A DNA stretch of 64,000 bases from Dactylorhiza incarnata (taxonomy: Eukaryota > Streptophyta > Magnoliopsida > Asparagales > Orchidaceae), in assembly GCA_033032865.1 (NCBI GenBank), contig JAWHQI010000508.1, forward strand, positions 186,001-250,000. Direction: 5' to 3'. Under the pieces are notes generated by a model that searched no databases, had not been told where the DNA came from, and worked only from the letters and a program-made list of their open reading frames with translations. The translations under genes were made by a program, and so were the position numbers. Positions 45,142 through 54,753 of the stretch are shown here, piece after piece. Every line of letters starts with the position of its first letter. The stretch's first letter is position 1.

Positions 45142-45967
45142 ATGTCCAAAGTGATGATTGTTGTCGCGAAAAAGAAATCAACGTGTGGTCTCCCCAAGGC
45201 GACCGACGCTATTGTGCCTCCTGAAACTTCCATTGACGTTAATGTGAAGGACACATCGGCTTCTATTCAACTAAATTTGGTGGGTACAGACACTTTTTCA
45301 AACCCTGGGGATGAGGAGTTGAACACATTCTTTAAGAAGGGGGAGGAGGAGCCTACAAAGGACCTTTCACACGAGCCCTCACTGAAGGAATCAGGTGAGG
45401 TGAAGAAAACGCCAGAGGTGGAGGAGGTCCCGACAGATACTCCTAATTAGAAGAGGAAATGGAAGACGGGCCCCAAGAAGGAGGTCGCTAGAAAGAAGCA
45501 CATGCATACTGCTACTGAGGGGGTGGAGTGGAGAGGCTCCTCTTTGAAGTAGTCCACCTAGACGTAGAGGAGACTGGGCGGACACCTTGGGCTAATTTCC
45601 CCAGCGCGCAAGTAGAAGATGTTTTGGTTGTTGTTGAAGATCCCATAGATGATGCGGGAAAACAGTCTGATTTGCGTGTTGAGGAGATGCCAGACGTGGT
45701 CACTGAGAAGTTGCAACCAGAGCAGGAGGATAAAGAGTAAACATACTCCGAGGAGGTGAAGAAAGATGTTAAAAGGCTGTTGCTGCCGGAGAAGGAGGCC
45801 CAGGGTCGGGCAGATGCCAAGAGGGCGTAGAAAGTTGCTGAGAAAAAGCGGAAAGCTGCTGAGAAAAAGCGGTTGAAGAAGGAAATTCGAGCTGCAGAAC
45901 TGGTGCACGGATCCAAATCAAAGGGTAAAGAGATTGTTGACCTTGGTCCGACGGCCACCCTAGACTA
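45142..45967 (+). pseudogene. Charged ORF relic, unknown
   Basis: A reading MSKVMIVVAKKKSTCGLPKA of 102 residues (45142-45450), then pieces in other frames (45528-45740, VVEDPIDDAGKQSDLRVEEM; later KVAEKKRKAAEKKRLKKEI), is acidic and Lys-rich throughout. It begins 180 bp after a TATA box at 44954. This recalls the charged half of the ORF2 proteins of E8 and E13, but I cannot align it with them. Identity unknown. Confidence 0.35.
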
Positions 45968-46678
45968 ATTTAGTGTCGATGTCACTGTGATTTTAGCAGA
46001 AGGTAGAGGTATTGGTGCATGAGGTATTACGGAGCCGGAGGGAGTTCGCAACAGCATCCCTCAGTTACCCAGACTTTGCCTCCCTCTACACAAATGAGAC
46101 CCAAATCAACATTCATTCCTCCCGTAGTGTGAGAGGTTCCAGGTGAGTATCCGATTATTAAAGTGTTATAAGTTAAAATGCATGTATGTATAGATGTAAT
46201 CTTGTCTAGTGAAAGTCTGAAGTGATTTAGTGGCCAGGCAAAGAATCAATGTACTCAGGAAGTCAGAGTAAGACTAAGTAAAATTTTGTGCTTTAAGGAT
46301 ATGTCGATATATAATGAGAAGTAAACAAGGAGATGTCGACGTACGACAAGAAGCTTACTCTATGCTTCGACTAATAGTCAACCCATGAATACTGACAATT
46401 ATTCTTTCTTGTGTCAAGATCTCTTATAGAGAAGTCAGAGCATAACTATGACTGCACACATTGAGATAATCTTGCTTTATATATCTCATCTTACGTCGAC
46501 AAGTTGTCAACGTTCAAGAAGCCTTGCGTCGACTCTCTACATAATAATTTTGAATGAAGATTGAGCAGATTAAGACAATGATTCAAATCTAATTGTGACC
46601 GTTGATGATCCAATTAAGGAAAGTCTTGATTCTGATCGAGTCACAACTGGCAAAAGATTTGCAGCACACACATATATA
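45968..46678. other. Unassigned spacer with GTCGAC words
   Basis: No gene seen. 46310-46530 carries scattered GTCGACGTACGAC, TGCTTCGACTAATAGTC, ACGTCGACAAG and GCGTCGAC words like the E13 LTR array, so it may be an LTR relic. Confidence 0.35.
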
Positions 46679-46860
46679 CACTACAAGAAAAATGGTCTTC
46701 CACGATGCACGCTTTGCGTTGTAGAAAGTGATTAATGACGCACATTCGTGTGCCGCCAAGGTCAGCGCTCTTAATAGTAGCAATGTATCGACAACGTGCA
46801 TAGAGCGTTGTCGATGCGCATATTAACGACGCACACAGTGCGTTGCAGTAAGAGGTACTA
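46679..46860 (+). mobile_element. CACTA transposon terminus
   Basis: CACTACAAGAAAAATGG at 46679 is the conserved end of plant CACTA (En/Spm) elements. It is followed by subterminal inverted motifs around GACGCACA / TGTGCGTC (46735, 46768, 46829) and TGTATCGACAAC / CGTTGTCGATGCG (46786-46818), where the transposase would bind. The opposite end (TTCTTGTAGTG) was not found in the window, so this is a truncated or interrupted copy. Confidence 0.7.
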
Positions 46861-46997
46861 ATGACTCTCATAGAAATATATTCTGCAAATGCACTTGGCT
46901 CTCCATATTCAGGAAGTGTTTCATCCATTTCATAGGAAATGACCAAATTTTTAGGCATGAGATAAGGATGCTTCATAAGAGGTGTTGCATAAACCAT
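46860..46997 (-). other. Exon-like minus-strand segment next to the CACTA end
   Basis: The minus strand reads MVYATPLMKHPYLMPKNLVI and then SYEMDETLPEYGEPSAFAEY before running into the CACTA subterminal repeats. The composition looks like real protein and not random AT-rich DNA. I do not recognise the family. It could be a gene piece carried by the CACTA element, or part of its own coding region. Confidence 0.35.
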
Positions 46998-47838
46998 CTT
47001 TCAATGAGATGATAGTATAAGATCTCCATAAGATCTAGACCTTTTCTAGAATAGATTGCTTTAGAGGAAGAAGGTGTTAGAACATGCGTTCCATATCTTT
47101 TGGTCTAAGAATAACAAATCATAACTTGTATTTTGATCAACCCTGCTCTTGTTTATAGTGTGCAGGTTATGCAGGTATAATAGAGACAAGTAAAATGAAA
47201 TTCATTAAGGATGATCAAAGTAGAAGAAGGATTAAAATGATCACTACCACTAGCGATAGTAGTCATTCTAGATGGACAACTTGCAAGGGACATTTTGAAG
47301 GAGACATGGCCAAAGATGAGAGCTCATAATGAAAATAACTACCACGCAACTATAGACTTATCACGCGGCGGTAGATTTAGGCAACCTAGCCAATCTTCTG
47401 CTAATTGAAAGCCAAATAAAGAAGGAAATCAATTTCTGGTGGGCGCACAATGCTTATTTGGTAAAGCCTTACAAGACCGTGATAGGAAATATTGCACGAT
47501 GGTAACTATTAGGCAACCCCATCAATAAGAGTATGATTAAAGATTCAAAAGGAGCACGCAATCTCGTGTTAGGGGCAAGGATTTATCACACCACTGTGGG
47601 GAAATAATTATTTCCAAAGATGATAACCATTGTTATGAAATTGAAGAGCATATAAAGCAAGAAATTAAAGACTGCGCGATACTACCGAAGCTACCTCTGG
47701 CTATCGAGCCACGGTAGCTCCCTTCACATTAAAATCACTTTTTAAATAACCCATACTTGACCTCCTCTAAGGCTTTTCACACAAAATTTCGAAGGGTTGC
47801 TCGCCCTAGCCATCTAGATAGATTGGAGGGGTCCTTCA

Positions 47839-49151
47839 TGTTGGAACACGGTTTTCTGCATCCTTTTGATTTGAGAATAACAAATCCTACTTGTATTTGA
47901 TCTTATTTGCCATTGTGTTTTTAGCATGCAGGTTTGAACAAAGATGACACTAGGTTGCTGCATTATTGGTCTGGAACTGCCCACAAGAAGATTGTATGAT
48001 TATGGTCTAACGCCAGGCGTTAAGACTTAACCCTGGATGTTGACGATCGACGGGATGGCATGCCGATCGACGGGATGGCTTGCCGATCGACGGGATTTGC
48101 TCATAAGCTAAAAATAATGAAAGGGAGATAATGCCCGACGTTAAATCTTAACGCCGGCGTTGACTCTCGTTCCCGCCAAGATGAAAATAGCATGGAGGGA
48201 AGTTGTCGTGATTGCAGAAGCACTTTTGGAATGATTTGACTCAACGCCAGGCGTTAGAGTCAACGCCAGCGTTAAGGTTGCCTAAAATGAAAGTTTCCAA
48301 AGATGCAGAATCTCCTTCCTGTTTTGAAGATCCGAGCCATCAAGTTATTTCTATACTGAGTCAACGCCCGACGTTAACTCTTAACGTCGGCGTTAGCTTC
48401 TAGTCCTATAAAAAGGTGGATTTCATCTTCTCCAACGACTGATTGAAGAGAGCCTTATTCCAGCACTTCAGAAACTTTGCGAGAGCTGTATTTCCAGACC
48501 AACACATCTCCCACTCATATTTCAAAAGGAGGAATCGAAGGAAGCTTGGATCAACACGCTAACTCAATGCGAAGAACGCACGCTTGGACTTCAACGATCT
48601 TCAACGATTCTTCGGCGTCTCCATCAGAGTACCTCATGGGGAGTTTCATATTTGTCTTTTGTATTTGTCTTTTATTTTTATCTTTGTAATCGGTTCGGAA
48701 ATTCGCCTCGTGTTGGCAACTAGGTCTGGGTAGGACTTATGGAGGAATTCGCCCCGTGTTGGCGACTAGGTCTAGGGAGTAGATCTAGGGGGTGCTCGAG
48801 GCCTTTCTGGTGATAGGAAGGCTAGAGCGGCTTGAGGCCGTATCTGGGGAGAGATCGGTTAAAGCCAACCGGTTCATGGGGATACGAGTCCGTATAGAAA
48901 ACGAAAAGAATATTTCATATTTCGCCTTCGATTTCTAGCGTCATAGAAATCAGATTTTGTGATCAATTTTACAAATGATAATCATGTCTTTTCTGGTTTA
49001 GTAAAATTTATTTCTTTTCTAATTTCATTATCTCTTTACTTTTGATTTAACTTAGTTCTACCAAAATATCAAAAGTTTTCTATTAAAGTTTAAAGTTTTT
49101 AAAACCCTTATTCACCCCCCCCCCCCTCTAAGGGCGCCTCAAGATCCAACA
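47839..49151 (+). mobile_element. E11: solo LTR (1,313 bp), TSD CTTCA
   Basis: Starts TGTTGGAACACGG and ends AAGATCCAACA, with CTTCA at 47834-47838 and 49152-49156. It shares the TTTGAGAATAACAAATCC, GCCAACCGGTTCATGGGGAT and poly-C/CTCTAAGGGCGCC blocks with E9. Its palindrome array is different: TAACGCCAGGCGTTA (48008), TAACGCCGGCGTT (48148), AACGTCGGCGTT and GATCGACGGGATGGC repeats (48047-48094). TATAAAAAG at 48407-48415 follows. Confidence 0.93.
48407..48415 (+). promoter_or_regulatory. TATA box of E11
   Basis: TATAAAAAG right after the last GTCGGCGTTAG palindrome half, in the same relative place as in E9. Confidence 0.65.
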
Positions 49152-49929
49152 CTTCATACTCATTCAAGAGAGATTTCATAAAGGGAGATCAAGAGCTTAT
49201 CATGCAATAATATTTAAGGAGACTACCAAATGATGATCAAATGCACCTTCTCTCAATGCTCTTTTGGATTCATCTTGCCGTAATAAACTCATATCAAGCG
49301 GAAGAGTTCCAAGGATCTAAAGGACATCGAAGTGGAAGACTTCCAAGCCACAAAGTTTGAACCTTTGCAAGAGAAATGACATCAACATCAAGGGTTCCTA
49401 TATAAGGGAGTTTTCTCATTATTGTATTTTTATCTTTATCTTTTGGTTACGTTTTCTCTTTTTACGTTGTTGGAATTCACCTTTGTGTTAGCGACTTGGT
49501 CTGTGTGAAACTTAGGGAGAGGAATTTGCCCTTATGTTGGTGACTAGGTTTGTGTGAGGCGTAGTGGAAATTCTCCTCTTGTGTTAGATGACTAGACTAA
49601 GGTTTAGGTCTAGGGGATGCTTAATTCATATCTACGAAGGGACAAACTAAAGCCAACCGGTTAGAGGTGCGAGTCATTTTAGAAAATAAAAAGTTATTTT
49701 TTATTCATCGCCTTAATTTCTAGCATTATTGAGACCAAATTTTGTAATCACTTTTGTACGAAATAAAATCATGTATTTTTCTTTTGTACTATAAATATTT
49801 TGTTGGTAAATCATGAGGTGAATTATTCCAAGTGTTTCATAAATTGAAAAGATATTAAAAGAATTTTTAAAACCCTTATGCAGCCACCCCCCCCCCCCCC
49901 CCCCTCTAAGGGCGCTTCACGATCCAATA

Positions 49930-50002
49930 GAAGGAGATCAGTTTCTAGCAAGATAACAAAGATTAATTAGTAAACCCTTACTGCGCCATGATAGGACTTA
50001 TC
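49930..50002 (+). repeat. E10 LTR second copy, first part (cut by E12)
   Basis: GAAGGAGATCAGTTTCTAG onward matches 47443-47516 of the first E10 LTR. The 5' 370 bp are missing; the copy joins the end of the first LTR directly. It resumes after E12 at 63127. Confidence 0.75.
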
Positions 50003-51112
50003 TGTAAAGAAAACCGGGTGTGCCGAGAAGAGAAAATTTGAAAGAAATCAAAAACACAAAACACACAGAAGAAAAAGATCAATCCAGAAGTCACACAGAT
50101 GTACATAGCTTCACCCCAAACTGGGCTACGTTCCCTCTCCCCTTCTTCTTCTTCTCTTTATATTTACCAAGAAGGATTACAGCTTACAAGGTCACAAGGA
50201 TCTAAACCAATCCTACCTCACACAATCTTCTCTCAGGAAAGAACAGAGGAGCCGCCGCCGCCAAGGAACACCGTGCAATAACTATCGCACTCTCTTGGAC
50301 TTAATCACCTCCTTAACCCTAAACCAGGTTATGCACCCTTTAAATAGGGTATCAAACCGGGCTCAGACCAGACCTCTGTTGAGACGGTTCAATAACATCC
50401 GTTAAGACGGAACCAGCTGAGACAACAAGTACACCAGGCGCCGAGCGCTGGCGTCGAGCGTCGAACGAAGGCGTCGAGCTCATGCGTTGAGAGACAAACG
50501 CAGGCGTCGAGCGCGGGCCTCTCACGTTCGACAAGCCTGTTGGGAAAATGATTTCTCTTAACCCCTGAAAATGAGTTGAATATGAATTCTAAGAAAGGAA
50601 AATCAAGGTTAAATAAATATGCGTCGAATAGTATTCGACGCAACGTCGAAGTAGTATCGACGTTTCTTTCAGAATGAGTCGAAGTACCTTTAAGAAGAAT
50701 TCGACGTATCCAATGTCGACGTAGCTCTGACTTCGAGTCAACGTATCTTGAGAAGTCGACGCACCTTCCTTATTCTCCTCTCAACGTTCTGCCAGGACGA
50801 ATTCGACGCTTACGTCGAATAGTAATCAACGCACGTTGATTTCTATGATTAATTCAAAAATTGCCAGATCTCTTTCCTTCTTTCATAGATTTGATTTATA
50901 TGGAATCAAATTATTCTTTATAGCCGTTCTGAATTATTCTTTCATCTAATGAATTCTTGGCTTATTTGATTAAATCCATTATGGACACTATTTGAAATCA
51001 GAATGAATACTCTCCTTCTATGGATATAATTGTTATGGAAATTTCTCCTTCTTTCTAATACTCTGCCTGCTAATTGATTACTCTCCTATAGTGTTATTTT
51101 AATGAACAGAGT

Positions 51113-51120
51113 TATAAATA
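51113..51120 (+). promoter_or_regulatory. TATA box of the E13 5' LTR
   Basis: TATAAATA, about 260 bp after the palindrome array. The same box is at 57427-57434 in the 3' LTR. Confidence 0.6.
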
Positions 51121-51498
51121 ATAAGGTGGTCGGCAGAGAGCAATAGATGAAGTGATCCACCATATACATATTGAAAAAGAGGAAAAGCTCCCAAGAGAAA
51201 AAGAGAGAGAATTGAGAAATACTTCTGCAGCAACCATCAAGCTTCCATCTTCTCCTGCTTCTGAAGCCACTCTGCTGCAAACTCTGATAGCTCTAACAAA
51301 AGAGAGAAAATGCCTACAATCTCCTTCTCACTATAGAAGAGAGATTTTATTCACTACTTCTTGTGCTTCCAATCTTCTTGCTAGGAAGAAGATTCCTTCT
51401 TGTCTTTATATTATCTCTCTTTCTTCTTTACCTTTATTTCACTTTCATATACTGTAAAAGAGTTTTAGAATCTCTCTTCAAAAAATTCAGTTGTACTG

Positions 51499-51600
51499 GT
51501 TCTAAGAGTCTCCTTTTCAGAAGACTCAGTTGGTTCTAAGAGTCTCCTTATCAAAAGACTCAGAGTGGTTCTAAGATTCTCCTTATCAAAAGACTCAGTG
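51499..51600 (+). repeat. Short tandem repeat in the E13 LTR (GGTTCTAAGAGTCTCC unit)
   Basis: A unit of about 36 bp, GGTTCTAAGAGTCTCCTTAT plus CAAAAGACTCAG, occurs three times, and again at 57812-57915 in the 3' LTR. Confidence 0.85.
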
Positions 51601-51864
51601 CAAGATAGTGAATTTCCTACCAAGGGGGTAGAAGAGTGGACTACCCAAAGTTTGGGGAACCACTATATTTCCTTGTGTTGTGCTGTGATTTCTTTTCTTG
51701 CAATTACTTTCTTTACTTACTTAATTCTTGTTGGTGTGTGGGAAGCCTTAATCTGTGATCACCACATATAAATATATATATAATTGCACAAAATATTTTA
51801 AATCTCTATTCACCCCCCCCCCCCCCTCTAGAGAATTCTAGTGAGGTTAACTGTGCACTTTCAC

Positions 51865-51877
51865 TTAGTATCAGAGG
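51865..51877 (+). promoter_or_regulatory. E13 primer-binding site (variant)
   Basis: TTAGTATCAGAGG, one base different from the usual TGGTATCAGAGG, starts two bases after the LTR end. Confidence 0.7.
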
Positions 51878-51925
51878 GAGGTTGATCTAAAAAGGATAAC
51901 TCCTTAATCAAAAAGATCCTACCTC

Positions 51926-51958
<33 letters not shown>

Positions 51959-51980
51959 TCTGAAAAATATTTCTTTCCAC

Positions 51981-53531
51981 ATGGCACAAATCAAAGATTA
52001 TGCTTCCACCAGACCACCAATGTGCAATCTTGAGAAGTTTGCAGTTTGGAAAACAAGAATTAGGATTTATATGAATTCTATTGATGAAGATTTATTTAAT
52101 GTTATCTTGACAGGTCCCCCCAAGCCTTATAGAAAAGACTCAAGTGGTGAAGTGACTCAAACACTTGTCCCAAAGGTTGAGTGGACAGTTGAAGAGAAGA
52201 AGGCAGGAACATGTGATGCAAAAGCTGTAAATATTCTGGTCTCAACCCTCTCTGATGAAATCTTTCAAAGGGTTGTTGAGTGTGAATCAGCCAAAGAAAT
52301 TTGGGAGGCTCTCATAAAGATGGTAGAAGGAAGTGCTGATGAAAGAAAAGATAGGAAGGCTCTATTGATCTCTCAATATGAGAACTTCCAAAAGAAGAAT
52401 GAAGAAAGCATCTCTGAGATGTATGACAGATTCAGTCTGATCATCAATCAACTAAGGGACTTGGATAGAGAAATCTCTCTCACAGATATCAATGACAAAT
52501 TGCTGATGAGTCTCCCAAGTTCATGGGACTCAAGGATATGGGCAATAAGAGACACAAGAGGACAAAGGGAAATTTCAACAGATGCTCTCTTAGGAAAACT
52601 CAAATCCTATGAGCAACTGCTGAAAACCAGAGAAGAGAAGAAGAGAAAAGAAAACACTCCAACTTCTTCAAAAGACAGGAACATTGCATTAAAAGCAACA
52701 GAAGAAGGAAGCTCTATCACTGAAGAAGAACTATTCAGTTTCCTGGCCAGAAAATTCAAGAAATGGGTCAGGACAGATGGATCGAGAAGGAGAGAGTCAA
52801 AACCAAGGTATGACAAAACTCCTACTAAAGAAATTATTTGTTATTCTTGCAGGAAACCTGGACATATTGCTCCAGAATGTCCAGAAAATGCTGAGACAAA
52901 GAAAGATCTAAAAAAGAAAGATCTCAAGAAAAAGGGGAAGAAGAAAGAAAGAGGCTTTATAGCAGAAGCCTGGAGTGATACAAACTCTGAGGATAGCTCC
53001 TCTTCTAAGAGTGACAATGAAGAGCCTAAGCAAGAAGATCTATGCTTGATGGCCCTTGAAGGCTCAAAGAATGATGATGGTGCTAAATCATGGAGTGAGA
53101 CAGGATCAGAAGAAAGCATATCTTCTGAAGATGAAAAAGAAGATAGCCTTATTCTCATAGAGAAATCTGAGGATAAGGATGAGGTAAGCATGTTTGATGA
53201 AATAGATTTTCAAAGTGATAATTTCAGAAATGATTTTATGGGAATGTGTCTAGATCAACTAAAAGCTACACAAGAAATTAAAGATCTAAAAGAACAAATC
53301 AATGTGGCTAAAAATCAGAGAAATAGAGAAGTTAAATGCTCTAAAAATTATGAATTAAGGGCTAACATCATAGAAAAGGAGGTAGAAAGGGCTAGAATAG
53401 AAAACCAGCTCCTTAAGGATAAGGTATCCCAGGAAAAAGCTTTTGAAGAATCAATAAAAATGAGAAGCCAAACTCTCAAGGAAATCACTGAACAACAAAC
53501 AAGGAGACAAAAATCTTGGTCTAAGGGCTGA
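51981..53531 (+). CDS. E13 Gag, first part (516 residues), zinc knuckle
   Basis: MAQIKDYASTRPPMCNLEKF opens 100 bp after the primer site. Residues 10-230 form the UBN2-type copia capsid (KFAVWKTRIRIYMNSIDEDL, EIWEALIKMVEG, MSLPSSWDSRIWAIRD). A Lys-rich linker leads to the CCHC knuckle CYSCRKPGHIAPEC (residues 287-300). Acidic Ser-rich stretches and a coiled-coil (EQINVAKNQRNREVKC, ENQLLKDKVSQEKAFEES) follow. It ends SWSKG at a TGA. The frame after it (53572-54315) continues the same protein one base out of register, so a single frameshift near 53510-53530 splits Gag. The layout matches Sirevirus Gag. Confidence 0.9.
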   Translation: MAQIKDYASTRPPMCNLEKFAVWKTRIRIYMNSIDEDLFNVILTGPPKPYRKDSSGEVTQTLVPKVEWTVEEKKAGTCDAKAVNILVSTLSDEIFQRVVECESAKEIWEALIKMVEGSADERKDRKALLISQYENFQKKNEESISEMYDRFSLIINQLRDLDREISLTDINDKLLMSLPSSWDSRIWAIRDTRGQREISTDALLGKLKSYEQLLKTREEKKRKENTPTSSKDRNIALKATEEGSSITEEELFSFLARKFKKWVRTDGSRRRESKPRYDKTPTKEIICYSCRKPGHIAPECPENAETKKDLKKKDLKKKGKKKERGFIAEAWSDTNSEDSSSSKSDNEEPKQEDLCLMALEGSKNDDGAKSWSETGSEESISSEDEKEDSLILIEKSEDKDEVSMFDEIDFQSDNFRNDFMGMCLDQLKATQEIKDLKEQINVAKNQRNREVKCSKNYELRANIIEKEVERARIENQLLKDKVSQEKAFEESIKMRSQTLKEITEQQTRRQKSWSKG

Positions 53532-54315
53532 TCCCTCAACCATCCAAGCTCCATCCAACAAACCTGCTTGGATGATCCCTGTAAAATTCACAAAACCAAT
53601 CAAATCAAACCAAGAAAAAGACTCACTAAATAAGGAAGAAGACTCCCTCAAGGAAATAAAACAATTTGATGAAACATCATATTATTCAGCTGATGACTCT
53701 CAAACTTCATCTGAAGAAGCAACTAAGCCAAAAGAAACAATACATAAAAGAACAAAATCAGAAAAAGGGAAAAAGAAAATGTATGAAGATACAGTTGCGT
53801 CGACTTTATATCGACGCATGAATGATAGTGCTTCGACTTTTAGTCAACGCAACCTCTCAGATGCCTCGACCTCTACTCGACACTTGAATAAAAGTACGTC
53901 GACTTCCAATAGACGCAACTTTTTCCATGCGTCGATATCAGATCAACGCTATCGGGAGAAAGCGCCGAATATAAATCGAAGCAACTATCAACATGCGTCG
54001 AATAGATATCGACGCACAAAAATTCAGAGCAACTTAAATGCCTATCCTCCAAAAACCTTCTATAATTCCCATTCAGGATCCATTCATCCTAACCATGATT
54101 TCCATCCTAATCAATACCCCTATCCTAACCAAAATTTCTACCCTAAACCTAGTAACCAAAATTCCCATCCTAATCAAACTTTCTATCCTAATCAACCCTT
54201 CTATCCTTCTCTAAACTCAAATTATCATAAGAATAAGATAATCAAATGCCATATATGTAACAAAATTGGCCACCTTGCCAAACAATGTTGGCACAACCAA
54301 TCAAACTATCTGTAA
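53532..54315 (+). CDS. E13 Gag, second part, with palindrome-encoded repeats and second zinc knuckle
   Basis: The ATG of this reading is at 53572, but the frame is open from about 53512 (LGLRADPSTIQAPSNKPAW). Residues from 53790 to 54015 (STLYRRMNDSASTFSQRN and similar) are encoded by a run of GCGTCGA...TCGACGC palindromes of the type seen in the LTR. Asn/Pro/Tyr-rich repeats (HPNQ, YPNQ) follow. The CCHC knuckle CHICNKIGHLAKQC lies at about 54250-54291, and the protein ends shortly after. Sirevirus Gags also have a second knuckle here, followed by protease; E13 has none. Confidence 0.8.
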
Positions 54316-54753
54316 AAATTAGTCCAAGACTGACTTAGAACTAGGAAGAGATAAAAAGAAATAAACACCTAAAATTCTTCAGGAAATCAAAAGTCACGTC
54401 GACTTCGAATCGACGCACCGTCGATGACTCAACTCAATAAGTGAAATCGACGCATACGTCGACTCCAATCGACGCATACGTCGATAGGAAACCCTATCAT
54501 CCCAAATCAGACTATATCGACGCTCACGTCGAATTCCACTCATCATAATGTCGACTTCATAAAAACGAGCGGCAATACTAAAATATTTTCGGTCACATCC
54601 ACTGAAGTACCGAATAAGCCTCGAATTGAGTCCCGTTTCGACGCTTCACCTAACTTAAAAAGACTCTTCAGTTAGAAACCTTCACTACTCTGCATCTTTT
54701 ATACTTCTTGCTCCTTAGTCCAGCCATTTCCTCCTCTCTTTCACTGACCTAAA
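54316..54753 (+). promoter_or_regulatory. E13 gag-ORF2 spacer, LTR-like palindromes
   Basis: 54394-54650 carries GTCGACTTCGAATCGACGC, CGACGCATACGTCGAC (twice), TCGACGCTCACGTCGAA, TGTCGACTTCATAA and TTTCGACGC, the same words as the LTR array. A TATA-like TTTTATACTT lies at 54695-54704, 50 bp before ATG 54754. As in E8, this could be an internal promoter; here the TATA is weak. Confidence 0.45.

Larger units (their letters stand above)
47075..49929 (+). mobile_element. E10: Sirevirus-like LTR, interrupted by E11
   Basis: Starts TGTTAGAACATGCG with the AAGAATAACAAATC box, and ends CCCCTCTAAGGGCGCTTCACG plus ATCCAATA. Without E11 (47839-49151) and one TSD it is about 1.53 kb. It contains CTACC-GGTAG inverted words (47245-47720), TTTTAAATAACC as a possible TATA (47732), the GCCAACCGGTT box (49652-49662) and an 18-base C run (49887-49904). 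Instead of a primer site, the sequence after 49929 is a second partial copy of the same LTR. Confidence 0.8.
50538..51863 (+). repeat. E13 5' LTR
   Basis: 1,326 bp. The palindrome array (50621-50850) has a perfect 21-bp palindrome with arms GCGTCGAATA/TATTCGACGC at 50621-50641, TCGACGT and GTCGACGCACC words. TATAAATA is at 51113-51120. Then come a triplicated GGTTCTAAGAGTCTCCTTATC block (51499-51590) and a C16 tract before CTCTAGAGAATTC. Confidence 0.92.

Noticed and set aside
51152..51457. ORF of 101 residues repeated at 57466-57771
   Set aside because: Part of the E13 LTR downstream of TATA. Possible leader peptide, but low complexity and no family match.
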